This document shows, piece by piece, positions 55,755 to 64,000 of a DNA stretch of 64,000 nt; position 1 is the stretch's first letter, and each line of letters opens with the position of its first letter. Below the pieces are notes generated by a model. That model was not told the DNA's origin, made no database searches, and saw only the letters and a program-made list of their open reading frames with translations. Location: assembly GCF_000176155.1 (NCBI RefSeq), contig NZ_ACZO01000007.1, positions 62,001 through 126,000 of the forward strand. Reading direction: 5' to 3'. Made by a program: the position numbers and the translations under genes. This DNA is from Vibrio metschnikovii CIP 69.14. GTDB taxonomy: Bacteria; Pseudomonadota; Gammaproteobacteria; Enterobacterales; Vibrionaceae.

Positions 55755-56971
55755 TGAACACTCTATTTCTGCAAGTTACCCAAACCTTATTGGCTCACCG
55801 CTTACGCAGCACATTAGCCATTATTGCCATTGTCTGGGGAATGCTGTCGGTACTGGTTTTGGTCGCTTTAGGTGAAGGTTTTTATCGAGTGAATACTCAA
55901 TCCTTTGCGTTACTGATGAGTGATACTCAGATGGCTTTTCCCGGTCAAACCGCTAAGCCATGGCAAGGGCTTCCAGCCAAACGACCGATCCGGATCTCTA
56001 AGGAGCAAATGCATGCCTTAGCCAAACAACCAGCGATAGAGCAACTTTCGGTGATGTACGGAAAATGGGATGCTACGGTTACCAACGCTCAAGGACGCTC
56101 ACTACCAGGTTATGTCGCTGGAGTTGATCAGCATTATTTTGCTTTACAAAGCCTAACCTTACGTCCAGCTTCACGTGCGATAACCTCTAATGATGTATTC
56201 AATCATGCGAGAGTAGCGATCATCGGTTGGCAATTAGCCCAAGTCGGTCAATTGGCGCTAGGCGATAGCGTTAAGGTGAATGGCATACCCTTTTTTATTA
56301 TTGGTATCACTGAGCAAAAAGAAGGTGGAGTGTCGTTAAATAATGAGAGCAATCAACTAATGATTCCCAGCACCACCTTTACTGATTTATGGCAAAGTAA
56401 CCCCTATTCTTTGTTAGTAAAACCCAAAGCGGATATTCCCGGCGTAGCTTTACGTCATGCCATACAAACGTTTTTTGCCAAGCAACAGCATTATGACCCA
56501 ACCGACAGCGAAGCGGTTTATTTGCCAGACTTCAGCAGTGGTGCTCAGTTTATTAATGCCCTGTTTCGCGGTATTCAGCTGTTTTTAGGTGCCAGCGGGA
56601 TGATGACCCTCGCTGTCGGCGCTTTGGGGGTTGCCAATATTATGTTTTTGTCGGTAACCGAGCGAACGCGAGAGATTGGCGTGCGACTGGCCGTTGGCGC
56701 GACACCCAAAATTATCCTCTGGCAATTTATACTCGAAGGCACGTTATTGGTTACCCTCGGCTGCGCGATAGGTGTTGGGCTCTCGTATTTGGCCATTGCC
56801 ACGCTGAATCAGCTTGGTTTACCTGACTGGTTGGGTACGCCGATCATCACCAGTGCTTCGATCGTTGGATCGCTCCTTATCACCGCCTGTCTAGCGTTAT
56901 GTGCCGCTTATTTTCCAGCTCGCCGTGCTGCACATTTAACGCCAGTTTTAGCTTTAAGTGCGAGAGGATAG
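55754..56971 (+). CDS. MacB/FtsX-type permease 1 of the export system
   Basis: A 405-residue permease with an N-terminal membrane segment (about 18-40), a large periplasmic MacB_PCD domain (about 45-260) and three C-terminal membrane segments of the FtsX type (about 280-300, 325-350, 370-392), with TERTREIGVRLAVGATPKIIL between. It lacks the ATPase domain found in E. coli MacB; that is a separate gene here. Its start overlaps the TolC-family stop. Confidence 0.92.
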   Translation: MNTLFLQVTQTLLAHRLRSTLAIIAIVWGMLSVLVLVALGEGFYRVNTQSFALLMSDTQMAFPGQTAKPWQGLPAKRPIRISKEQMHALAKQPAIEQLSVMYGKWDATVTNAQGRSLPGYVAGVDQHYFALQSLTLRPASRAITSNDVFNHARVAIIGWQLAQVGQLALGDSVKVNGIPFFIIGITEQKEGGVSLNNESNQLMIPSTTFTDLWQSNPYSLLVKPKADIPGVALRHAIQTFFAKQQHYDPTDSEAVYLPDFSSGAQFINALFRGIQLFLGASGMMTLAVGALGVANIMFLSVTERTREIGVRLAVGATPKIILWQFILEGTLLVTLGCAIGVGLSYLAIATLNQLGLPDWLGTPIITSASIVGSLLITACLALCAAYFPARRAAHLTPVLALSARG

Positions 56972-56972
56972 C

Positions 56973-58253
56973 ATGCTGCCAATCAGACAAATTATTCAGG
57001 AAATGCTGGCAGAAAAACAGCGTCTTTTATTAACCGTTCTTGCTGTTGCTTGGGGTACGCTATGCATCAGTATGATGTTAGCGAGCGGTGAAGGCTTAAG
57101 ACAAGGCTTAAGCCGTGCTTCGCAAAGCGGCAATGGTCAACTGATTTATATCACACCAGGCTACGCCAGTATCAACAGTGGTCGTTTCTTTACTGGGCAA
57201 GCTTTATCCTTACAAGCGCAAGATGTCGATGTGGTTCGTGCATTACCGAGCGTGCAACAGGCTGAGATTAGCGCCGTGTGGGATAAAACCGTCCGTTATC
57301 AGGAAAATAGCAGTTGGCAAACCCCGTATGCGGTTAGTCCTGATTATGCTCAACTGACAGGAATAGAAATGATGCCCGGGGGACGCTGGTTTAATCAATT
57401 AGATAATCAGCAACAACGTAAAGTCATCGTGCTGGGTTATACCACTGCAAGCCAGCTATTCAATCAAGAGAGCGACGAGGATTTTTTGCAGTCGCCCGTG
57501 TTAACCATCAATCCAGTCGGCAAAATCGTTAAAGTCGGTGATGAAGATTTTACCGTGATTGGTGTAATAAAATCCAACGCTTCACTGATAGAGCAAGGCC
57601 TACCCATTGATTATGCATTGTTTGTCCCTTTGAGCACTTGGCAACGTTTTCATCCCAACCAACCGATTGCCGCAATTAACGTCAAGCCCATTGCGCAAGC
57701 GGATCGTGAACAGTTAGCTCAAGTGATCAAACAAGTGTTAGCCAGAAAATATTCTGCCGATCCGAGTGATGAGCAGTTAATTCAAAGCCAAGATATGCTA
57801 CTCAGACAAAAAAGTATGCAACGCTTTTTACTCGGTCTGCAAAGTTTTTTAGGTGTGATTGGTCTTGTTACTCTGAGTGTCGCGGGCATTGGCATCGCCA
57901 ATGTGATGTATGCGACCGTCAAACGCGCTACACGAGATATTGGCGTGAGAATGGCGGTTGGCGCCACCAGCGCCAACATTCGTCTTCATTACTTAGTTCA
58001 ATCCATACTAACCATGGGGATGGGCGGTATCGTCGGACTGAGTTTCACCTACGGCCTTATACGCTTAGTCCAACACCTGCCACTACAAGGTAACTTTCTT
58101 TATGAACAGTTGGGAAAACCCCAGCCAGAGCTGTCGTGGCCCATTCTATTTTTGGTGATGACGGCATTAGTCATCATCGGCGTCGTTGCGGCTTGGTTTC
58201 CCGCTAATCGCGCAGCAAACATCACTCCATTAGAGGCATTACAAAGTGAATGA
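56973..58253 (+). CDS. MacB/FtsX-type permease 2 of the export system
   Basis: A 426-residue permease with the same topology as the previous gene: one N-terminal segment, a periplasmic domain (about 45-290) and three C-terminal segments, with the FtsX motif KRATRDIGVRMAVGATSANIR. The two are related but clearly different in sequence, so they probably act as a heterodimer. Start at ATG (MLPIRQII), one base after the upstream stop and behind AGAGGA. The ATPase gene overlaps its end. Confidence 0.92.
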   Translation: MLPIRQIIQEMLAEKQRLLLTVLAVAWGTLCISMMLASGEGLRQGLSRASQSGNGQLIYITPGYASINSGRFFTGQALSLQAQDVDVVRALPSVQQAEISAVWDKTVRYQENSSWQTPYAVSPDYAQLTGIEMMPGGRWFNQLDNQQQRKVIVLGYTTASQLFNQESDEDFLQSPVLTINPVGKIVKVGDEDFTVIGVIKSNASLIEQGLPIDYALFVPLSTWQRFHPNQPIAAINVKPIAQADREQLAQVIKQVLARKYSADPSDEQLIQSQDMLLRQKSMQRFLLGLQSFLGVIGLVTLSVAGIGIANVMYATVKRATRDIGVRMAVGATSANIRLHYLVQSILTMGMGGIVGLSFTYGLIRLVQHLPLQGNFLYEQLGKPQPELSWPILFLVMTALVIIGVVAAWFPANRAANITPLEALQSE

Positions 58254-58950
58254 TCAATCTCCTCTCGTGCAACTCGCCAATATCTGTAAACATTACCGAA
58301 GTGGTGAAGAACAAGTCAAAGCGCTGGATAATGTCTCACTGAATATCGATAAAGGCGAATACCTTGCGATTCTTGGTCCATCAGGTTCAGGAAAATCAAC
58401 CCTAATGAATGTTCTCGGCTGTTTAGATACACCAACCAGCGGTGACTATATACTGGAAGATAAACGGGTATCATCGTTAACCAATCACCAGTTAGCCAAG
58501 ATAAGAAATCAAAAAATTGGTTTTGTTTTTCAAAGTTTTAATTTACTTGATTATGCGAATGCGATTGATAATGTCGCCCTGCCACTGGTGTATAGCGGCA
58601 CAACGCTAAAAGAGAGGCGTCAGCGTGCCGAGCATTTATTAGACAGCGTTGGCCTCGGCGATCGTCGTTATCATAAGCCGAATCAGCTCTCTGGTGGTCA
58701 AAAGCAGCGAGTGGCCATTGCCCGTGCATTGGTCAATGATCCGCAAATTATTTTGGCCGATGAACCCACGGGGGCACTGGATTCCAAATCGGGTGCTGAG
58801 ATCGAAACGCTATTCAATCAGCTTCATCAAGCAGGTCGAACATTAATTATTGTCACTCATGATGTGGCACTGGCGCAGCGCACTCGGCGGATCATTACTA
58901 TTAAGGATGGTAAAGTGTTATCGGATAAGCCTGTTCATCAAAGCGAATGA
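58246..58950 (+). CDS. ABC ATPase of the MacB/LolD class
   Basis: A 234-residue ATPase that drives the two FtsX-type permeases. Walker A LGPSGSGKSTLMN near 40, Q-loop GFVFQSFNLLDYANAIDNVALPL, signature QLSGGQKQRVAIARALVNDP, Walker B ILADEPTGALDSKSG and H-loop VTHDVALAQ. The GALDS stretch is typical of MacB, LolD and FtsE relatives. It begins at a GTG inside the end of the permease gene (8-base overlap). Last gene of the operon, before a strong terminator. Confidence 0.94.
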   Translation: MNDQSPLVQLANICKHYRSGEEQVKALDNVSLNIDKGEYLAILGPSGSGKSTLMNVLGCLDTPTSGDYILEDKRVSSLTNHQLAKIRNQKIGFVFQSFNLLDYANAIDNVALPLVYSGTTLKERRQRAEHLLDSVGLGDRRYHKPNQLSGGQKQRVAIARALVNDPQIILADEPTGALDSKSGAEIETLFNQLHQAGRTLIIVTHDVALAQRTRRIITIKDGKVLSDKPVHQSE

Positions 58951-58975
58951 CGCTGAAACTCACTACTCTAGAGAG

Positions 58976-59010
58976 AAGATAAGAAGGCTGAGACACTGCC
59001 TTCTTATCTT
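58976..59010. terminator. Bidirectional terminator between the ABC and CobW genes
   Basis: A perfect 13-bp stem (AAGATAAGAAGGC/GCCTTCTTATCTT) with a 9-nt loop, between converging genes. Confidence 0.88.
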
Positions 59011-59023
59011 TCTGAATCAATCA

Positions 59024-60007
59024 TCATTTGATGTTGGCTAAGGTCAATAAAATTGACTCCAACTGATCCCATGGCATCAATTGTGAATCAATGACTTCTA
59101 AACGAGATTCAAAGCCTTGTAGGGTTAACTCGTTAACCGATAACACCCCGTTATTGGCATTAAAGGCATAACAGCCTTTGGTCGTGTTCAAAACCCCTTT
59201 GACCCGTTCAGCGGTTAAGGCGCTAAGCATCGAAAACAGCTCATCAAAATCAAACTGATATTCTGCACCAAATAACCAGCCACAACTGTAGTAGCCTTGA
59301 CCACGATTTTCTTTACGTAGAAATGCTTGTTCCGGTGCTAAAGCAAACTGTGGCTCTAATTGGGCATGATGATGGTGATGAGCTTCGATATGGCTTGATG
59401 CACTTTCCGCACTACGCTCCATATCAAGCATCGAGAGCGATAAATTGCCCTGACTGACTAACTGATAAGCCGCTTTCGCTGGTTGCTGTCTGGCGAACCA
59501 AGTCTGGAACATCTCAACATCTGTTGGCGTTGCTTGGTCAACTTTATTGGCAACAATCACATCAGCACTGGCTAATTGATCATTAAAGTTTTGATTCATC
59601 AAATATTTATCATTACTTAAATGACGAGGGTCAACCAGTGCAATGGTCGCTTTGAGGTCAACATAAGGCTGATATTGGGCAGAGGTTAAAGTGGCGATAA
59701 CTTGCTTGGGGTGCCCTAAGCCTGTCGGTTCGATCAATAAACGATCGGGCTTCTGCCTTAACAGGGTATTAATCCCCACAGACATCGGTACACCCGCCGT
59801 ACAGCACATACACCCACCCGGGACTTCTTTAATTAATGCCCCTTGTTCGGACATTATCGCGCCATCAATACCTATCTCACCAAACTCATTAACCAGCACC
59901 GCCCACTTTTCATCCGCCGGTTTATGCTTCAATAAGTTTAAAATCGTGGTCGTTTTACCAACGCCAAGAAAGCCAGTAATAATATTGGTCGGTACTTTTT
60001 TTGTCAT
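59024..60007 (-). CDS. CobW/YjiA-family metal-handling GTPase
   Basis: A 327-residue G3E-family P-loop GTPase. Walker A GFLGVGKTT (residues 12-20), the metal-binding CxCC motif in GGCMCCTAG, Walker B LLIEPTGLGHP and the G4 motif VANKVDQ. A His-rich insertion (about residue 212, AHHHHHAQ) and the CobW C-terminal domain follow. Start at ATG behind AAGGAG; the upstream open frame has no site. This family delivers or stores zinc, cobalt or similar ions for target proteins; which metal is used here is not evident. Confidence 0.92.
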   Translation of the reverse strand: MTKKVPTNIITGFLGVGKTTTILNLLKHKPADEKWAVLVNEFGEIGIDGAIMSEQGALIKEVPGGCMCCTAGVPMSVGINTLLRQKPDRLLIEPTGLGHPKQVIATLTSAQYQPYVDLKATIALVDPRHLSNDKYLMNQNFNDQLASADVIVANKVDQATPTDVEMFQTWFARQQPAKAAYQLVSQGNLSLSMLDMERSAESASSHIEAHHHHHAQLEPQFALAPEQAFLRKENRGQGYYSCGWLFGAEYQFDFDELFSMLSALTAERVKGVLNTTKGCYAFNANNGVLSVNELTLQGFESRLEVIDSQLMPWDQLESILLTLANIK

Positions 60008-60472
60008 CGTGGTACTCCTTTTCGCGGAGTATATACAAAAAACAAAGAGGTGTAGACTGAAACGAGCTGAGGAGAAGCGCCTAAACAGCGAAAGGCGCAC
60101 TGTATGAGCGCGCCTTAATCCTCGGAACTCAATCGTGAGTTGTGCGAATCAGGAAGGCTATAGTTGCAACCTGATCATAATCGAGGCTATTTGAATTGTA
60201 GGTTGAATCCATCCAAATTGTAGGTAAGGCTTGCGTTTCCTCCTGTTGAAATACTCTGTTTGCCTTACGTCTTAACTATCGCTCATTTTCAGAAAAACAC
60301 CATTTTTTTATCGTCTTTTTTTCGGTTGAAATATGACTTTGCGATCCTGTTCAAAAATCATCATTAATGGCGATACAATAGCTATTTTTCCAATTCAATA
60401 TTTCATTTTTAAAACTACAGTTAAAGGATTGGCTAAGTATAATTTACATTTTGTTACCTCTATAAGGCTATT
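60008..60472. other. Gene-free region with a tandem AATTGTAGGT repeat
   Basis: About 465 bases between the CobW start and clcA. Two exact copies of AATTGTAGGT lie at 60194-60203 and 60216-60225, 22 bp apart (about two helical turns), which could be a regulator's paired site. A CTCAATCGTGAG hairpin lies near 60128-60139. No ORF is convincing. Confidence 0.45.
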
Positions 60473-61876
60473 GTGTACATGCTTGTCCGCGAGAAATTCT
60501 CTCATCGATTGTTCAATAAAATACCTAAAGACAGCTTTAGCCAATTTCTTGCCAACGATAAGCTTTCATTATCGATCCTATTTCTATCTATGATCGTCGG
60601 GATACTCGCCGGACTGATCGCAACGTATTTCGAACTTGCCGTCCATTTCGTCTCAGAGTCACGCACCGAATGGTTAGTGGGTTCGATTACTTCACTGGTT
60701 CCTCTTTGGCTAGCCGCTTTTTTGATCAGCGCTGGACTAGCCTTAATCGGCTACTACCTCGTTCATCGATTCGCTCCTGAAGCCGCAGGCTCTGGTATAC
60801 CAGAAATTGAAGGAGCAATGGATAACATTCGTCCAGTTCGCTGGTGGCGCGTTTTACCGGTTAAATTTATCGGCGGTATGGGCGCACTTGGCTCAGGTAT
60901 GGTTTTGGGAAGAGAAGGTCCAACCGTACAAATGGGCGGTGCCGTGGGTCGAATGGTATCTGATGTTTTTCGAGTAAAAAACGATGATACTCGACACTCT
61001 TTGCTTGCTGCTGGGGCTGCTGGTGGTCTTGCCGCCGCGTTTAATGCGCCTCTTGCGGGCATTATGTTCGTATTGGAAGAGATGCGTCCACAATTTCGCT
61101 ACAGCTTTATTTCTGTACGAAGTGTGATCATTGCAGCCGTGTCAGCCAATATTGTGTACCGAGTCATTAATGGCCAACAAGCGGTGATTACTTTGCCACA
61201 ATATTCGGCCCCAGAATTGAGATCCCTACTGTTTTTCCTATTACTTGGCATATTATTCGGTGCTTTCGGCGTGCTCTTCAATAAACTGATCACCTTGAGT
61301 CAAGACCTCTTTGTTCGCATTCACCATAACCTCCGTCATCGTTACCTTCTTACTGGCTCACTACTTGGAGGATGCTTTGGTTTAACTCTGCTCTACATCC
61401 CTGAACTTACCGGTGGAGGTATTGGCTTAATACCCTCAGTAGCGATGGGAGAGTATACGACCGGTATATTACTGTTATTGTTTTTAGGAAGGATTGTTAC
61501 GACTCTACTCTGCTTCGGTTCTGGTGCTCCCGGTGGCATTTTTGCTCCCATGTTGGCATTAGGGACATTGTTTGGCTACGCCTTTGGTTTAATTGTTCAA
61601 AGCTGGTTTCCAGAGCTCAATATCGAACCAGGCATGTTTGCGATCGCCGGCATGGGAGCTCTGTTTGCTGCCACGGTTAGAGCACCGATCACTGGTATTT
61701 TATTGGTGATAGAAATGACTAATAATTACTATTTAATCTTGCCATTAATCATTACCAGTCTCGGCGCAGTCATTTTTGCTCAGCTTTTAGGCGGCAAACC
61801 TATTTACAGCCAGCTGCTGCACAGAACCATCAAAAAAGAGAAACTGCGCCAACAGGAGTTACCCAATGGTCATTAG
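60473..61876 (+). CDS. clcA: H+/Cl- exchange transporter ClcA
   Basis: A 467-residue inner-membrane CLC antiporter used in acid resistance. The selectivity motifs are GSGIPE (S107), GREGP (E148, gating glutamate), E203 in EEMRPQFRY (proton glutamate) and GAPGGIFAP. With the GTG start at 60473 these residues carry exactly the numbers known for E. coli ClcA, which supports this start. AGG lies 5 bases before the GTG. A single gene, likely with its own promoter. Confidence 0.96.
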   Translation: MYMLVREKFSHRLFNKIPKDSFSQFLANDKLSLSILFLSMIVGILAGLIATYFELAVHFVSESRTEWLVGSITSLVPLWLAAFLISAGLALIGYYLVHRFAPEAAGSGIPEIEGAMDNIRPVRWWRVLPVKFIGGMGALGSGMVLGREGPTVQMGGAVGRMVSDVFRVKNDDTRHSLLAAGAAGGLAAAFNAPLAGIMFVLEEMRPQFRYSFISVRSVIIAAVSANIVYRVINGQQAVITLPQYSAPELRSLLFFLLLGILFGAFGVLFNKLITLSQDLFVRIHHNLRHRYLLTGSLLGGCFGLTLLYIPELTGGGIGLIPSVAMGEYTTGILLLLFLGRIVTTLLCFGSGAPGGIFAPMLALGTLFGYAFGLIVQSWFPELNIEPGMFAIAGMGALFAATVRAPITGILLVIEMTNNYYLILPLIITSLGAVIFAQLLGGKPIYSQLLHRTIKKEKLRQQELPNGH

Positions 61877-61992
61877 CTATAAATGTGATCATTTTGTGAT
61901 AATCATCTAGTGATTGATTACCCATGTTAGACATAACTTGCTAGAATCGCCGCTGTTTTTATGGCTCGTTATGTGTCTCAATGGAGTGAACA

Positions 61993-62949
61993 TTGCACTG
62001 GAAAAAATTACTGCATGTACAAAGCGTACCCGCTTCACAAGCAGCCTTGGCATTGGGCATTATTGGTTTAGGTCAAGCTTGGACACTCTACTCACCAACC
62101 TGGGGAGCTCTTTTCCATCCCTACTTTGCGCTGTTTGGTAGTTTATTATTACTGCCCGTTTTAGGTAAATATCTCACTAGTTATTCTTCATTTATTAATG
62201 ATCTCCGTCATCCTCTACACGGCAGTTTAATGGCTCCAATGAGTATGGCACTATTAATTTTATGTGATTATTTAGCGGTTATTTCTCCAAGTATTGCTTA
62301 TCCAATATGGGCTCTAGCCCTACTGTTGCACATGACCATGATGGTCCTGTTTTTTCGCTTTCAACTCCTGAATTTTAAAATCTCCAATATTGTTCCCAGT
62401 TGGTTTCTCTACCCAGTCGGTCTGATTAGCAGTTCTCTTGCTGGGACACAATTTGGCCATACTGTTTTTTCTGAAACGCTGGTTAGTGTCTGTGTTGCTA
62501 TCTATTTTGTGATGTTACCAGTGGTACTCTATCGCTTAGTCTTTGAAGGCATGCTGCCCAGACGGGCACGTCCAACTTTAGCGATCATGGCTGCGCCGAT
62601 TAACCTTACTCTCGCCACCTATCTGGTCAATTTTGCTACCCCGGATCCAATCCTCACTGGTGCTTTAGCGGGTATTGCCATCACCATGACGCTATTAATT
62701 TATCTTTGTTATTTCAGACTATTGCGTTTAGCCTTTCAACCTTCAATTGCTGCGCTTACTTTTCCTTCGGTGATCAGCGCTATCGCGATGCATCGTTTAA
62801 CCGATTATTTTTCAGAATTTTACCCACACTGGTACTGGCTACATCTGTTTGGTTTATTTGAACTTCTTGTCGCTACAGGACTCGTCGCTTGGGTTGTTTG
62901 GGGGTACTGGAAAATGTATTGGCCATCCCCTCCCGTCATCGTAAAGTAA
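61993..62949 (+). CDS. TDT/TehA-family transporter
   Basis: A 318-residue protein with about ten hydrophobic segments in the TDT (tellurite-resistance/dicarboxylate, SLAC1-like) layout. It begins KKLLHVQSVPASQAALALGIIGLGQAWTL; a conserved phenylalanine near LVNFATPDP fits the pore region of the family. It starts at TTG, 6 bases after GGAG, and a TGA just upstream in frame rules out a longer form. TDT members move C4-dicarboxylates, sulfite, chloride or nitrate and may confer tellurite or quaternary-amine tolerance; the substrate here is open. Confidence 0.85.
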   Translation: MHWKKLLHVQSVPASQAALALGIIGLGQAWTLYSPTWGALFHPYFALFGSLLLLPVLGKYLTSYSSFINDLRHPLHGSLMAPMSMALLILCDYLAVISPSIAYPIWALALLLHMTMMVLFFRFQLLNFKISNIVPSWFLYPVGLISSSLAGTQFGHTVFSETLVSVCVAIYFVMLPVVLYRLVFEGMLPRRARPTLAIMAAPINLTLATYLVNFATPDPILTGALAGIAITMTLLIYLCYFRLLRLAFQPSIAALTFPSVISAIAMHRLTDYFSEFYPHWYWLHLFGLFELLVATGLVAWVVWGYWKMYWPSPPVIVK

Positions 62950-63094
62950 ATCATCAACGACCACGTCGATACTCAATATGGGCAAATAAACCATCATCGT
63001 TAATCATTGATAATTTATCATGATCGCTTGCCATAGACAGAACCATAAACCGCTCCTAAACTTAGAATAATTCAACAAAATAGGTGGCACGATA

Positions 63095-64000
63095 ATGAGA
63101 CAAACCAAACAATTAGCTCACCTAGTACTGTTGTTATTAACATTGATAGTAACAGTACCAACGTTTGCTCAATCTAACTTTCCTACCCAGCCACTGACTA
63201 TGTTGATTGGTTTTAATCAAGGTGGCAGTACGGATATTCAAGGGCAAGTCCTCGCGAAAGTTCTTTCCGAAAAACTCGGCCAACCCGTTAATATTCTTTA
63301 CCATCCTGGTGCTGGAGGAGCTTCAGCGGCAGCCATGCTGGCAAACAGTCGCGATCAAGGCTACACCTTTCAATTTGGACTTTCTCTGCCTTATACCTTC
63401 GCACCGCTAGCAACTCCGGCTTCTTACCAGTTAACCAGTTTTCGATACGTGGCTGGTATTACTCTTGATCAAATTGCTTTAGTCACCGGTCCTAATACTC
63501 CATTTGCTACGTGGAGCGAGTTTATTACTTATGCCAAAGCTAATCCCGGCTTAGTTTATGCGTCGCAAAACATTCAAGATCGATTCGTGATCAATCGAAT
63601 CATGCGGCGTGAAGGCATTACATTACGTATTATGCCAACGACCGGAGGAGCGGGTATGGCTCCATTAATCCTTTCTGGGGATGCCGACCTTGCCTTTAGT
63701 GGCGGCACACATAGCGCTTATACTGACTCAGGACTAATGCGAGTCCTTGCCAGTTTGGCGGATGAAAGGCTTGCCCATTATCCACAAGTACCTAACTTAA
63801 GAGAACTCGGTTACGACGTAAGTATGCATGCGATCCGTGTGATTACCGTTCCAGCCAATACTCCTGACTATCAAGTCGATATTTTAGCCAAAGCGCTTCA
63901 ATCAGTGACTCAAGACGCACGATTTAAAAAAGTCACAGAAGAGACAATAAAAATGCCCGTTATATTTATGAATGAATCCGAATTAATTGAATTATTCAAC
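63095..64000 (+). CDS. TctC/Bug-family periplasmic binding protein, C-terminus off window
   Basis: Translated by hand from ATG at 63095, 7 bases after TAGGTGG. It has a signal peptide (MRQTKQLAHLVLLLLTLIVT, ending TFAQ) and TctC features: LTMLIGFNQGGSTDIQGQVLA near residue 35, HPGAGGASAAAML and LASLADERLAHYPQVPNLRELG. At the edge, 302 codons are read and the frame is open. It is not close to the tctC at 26558-27538. TctA/TctB partners, if any, would lie beyond the window. The ligand is unknown. Confidence 0.92.
   Translation, partial: MRQTKQLAHLVLLLLTLIVTVPTFAQSNFPTQPLTMLIGFNQGGSTDIQGQVLAKVLSEKLGQPVNILYHPGAGGASAAAMLANSRDQGYTFQFGLSLPYTFAPLATPASYQLTSFRYVAGITLDQIALVTGPNTPFATWSEFITYAKANPGLVYASQNIQDRFVINRIMRREGITLRIMPTTGGAGMAPLILSGDADLAFSGGTHSAYTDSGLMRVLASLADERLAHYPQVPNLRELGYDVSMHAIRVITVPANTPDYQVDILAKALQSVTQDARFKKVTEETIKMPVIFMNESELIELFN

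Noticed and set aside
1..64000. CRISPR array, tRNA or rRNA genes, prophage or transposase
   Set aside because: No regularly spaced repeats, cloverleaf-like sequences, ribosomal RNA stretches, phage structural genes or transposase motifs were recognised; the only mobile element seen is the group II intron.

Overview
The window looks like chromosomal DNA of a Vibrio-type gammaproteobacterium. The main signs are the ClcA chloride/proton antiporter with E. coli-like residue numbering, YbiT, a DMSO-reductase operon behind an FNR-type box, an ascorbate (ula) regulon with a fused UlaA-UlaB transporter, and moderately AT-rich coding sequence. I name no species. Most of the window is accessory catabolism: sugar and sugar-acid operons, each with its own transporter and regulator, set side by side.

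Layout. 1-11.1 kb holds myo-inositol catabolism: iolC (fused kinase-DUF2090, cut by the window edge), iolD, iolB, an RpiR-type iolR, iolG and a sodium:solute symporter, with a DEDDh exonuclease and a cNMP/CBS/DUF294 protein between iolR and the symporter. A repeated TGAAAT-N4-ATTTCA motif lies in the iol promoters and is probably the IolR operator. 11.6-17.7 kb holds a ribose/AI-2-type ABC importer with an FGGY kinase resembling D-ribulokinases. 18.2-19.8 kb is ybiT. 20-27.5 kb holds a CitA/CitB-like two-component pair and a tctCBA tricarboxylate transporter, separated by a group IIC intron of about 1.9 kb lying immediately after the tctA terminator. 27.8-35 kb is an L-threonate/D-erythronate operon (DeoR regulator, ltnD, otnK, otnC, otnI, denD, GntP permease). 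35-39.6 kb is dmsA-dmsB-dmsC-chaperone, with dmsC broken by one extra G. 40-47.9 kb is the ula regulon (ulaG and ulaR against ulaAB-ulaC-ulaF-HAD phosphatase-ulaD-ulaE).

48.5-51.8 kb is a FecCD-type metal/siderophore importer whose divergent binding-protein gene also carries an extra G. 52.1-53.1 kb is an RbgA/YlqF GTPase. 53.4-58.9 kb is a five-gene MacA/TolC/two-FtsX/ATPase export system. The end of the window holds a CobW GTPase, clcA, a TDT/TehA-family permease and a TctC-type binding protein that runs off the edge.

How it works together. The inositol genes convert imported inositol (symporter, IolG, then IolD/B/C; IolE and IolA are not in view) to central metabolites. The ula genes phosphorylate ascorbate on entry and convert it to D-xylulose 5-phosphate. 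The otn genes send threonate and erythronate to triose phosphate. Tct and GntP supply carboxylates, and DmsABC would provide anaerobic respiration. Two genes (dmsC and the iron-binding protein) have single-base frameshifts in G runs, which may be sequencing errors or real lesions. No tRNA, rRNA, CRISPR array, prophage or transposase was seen.
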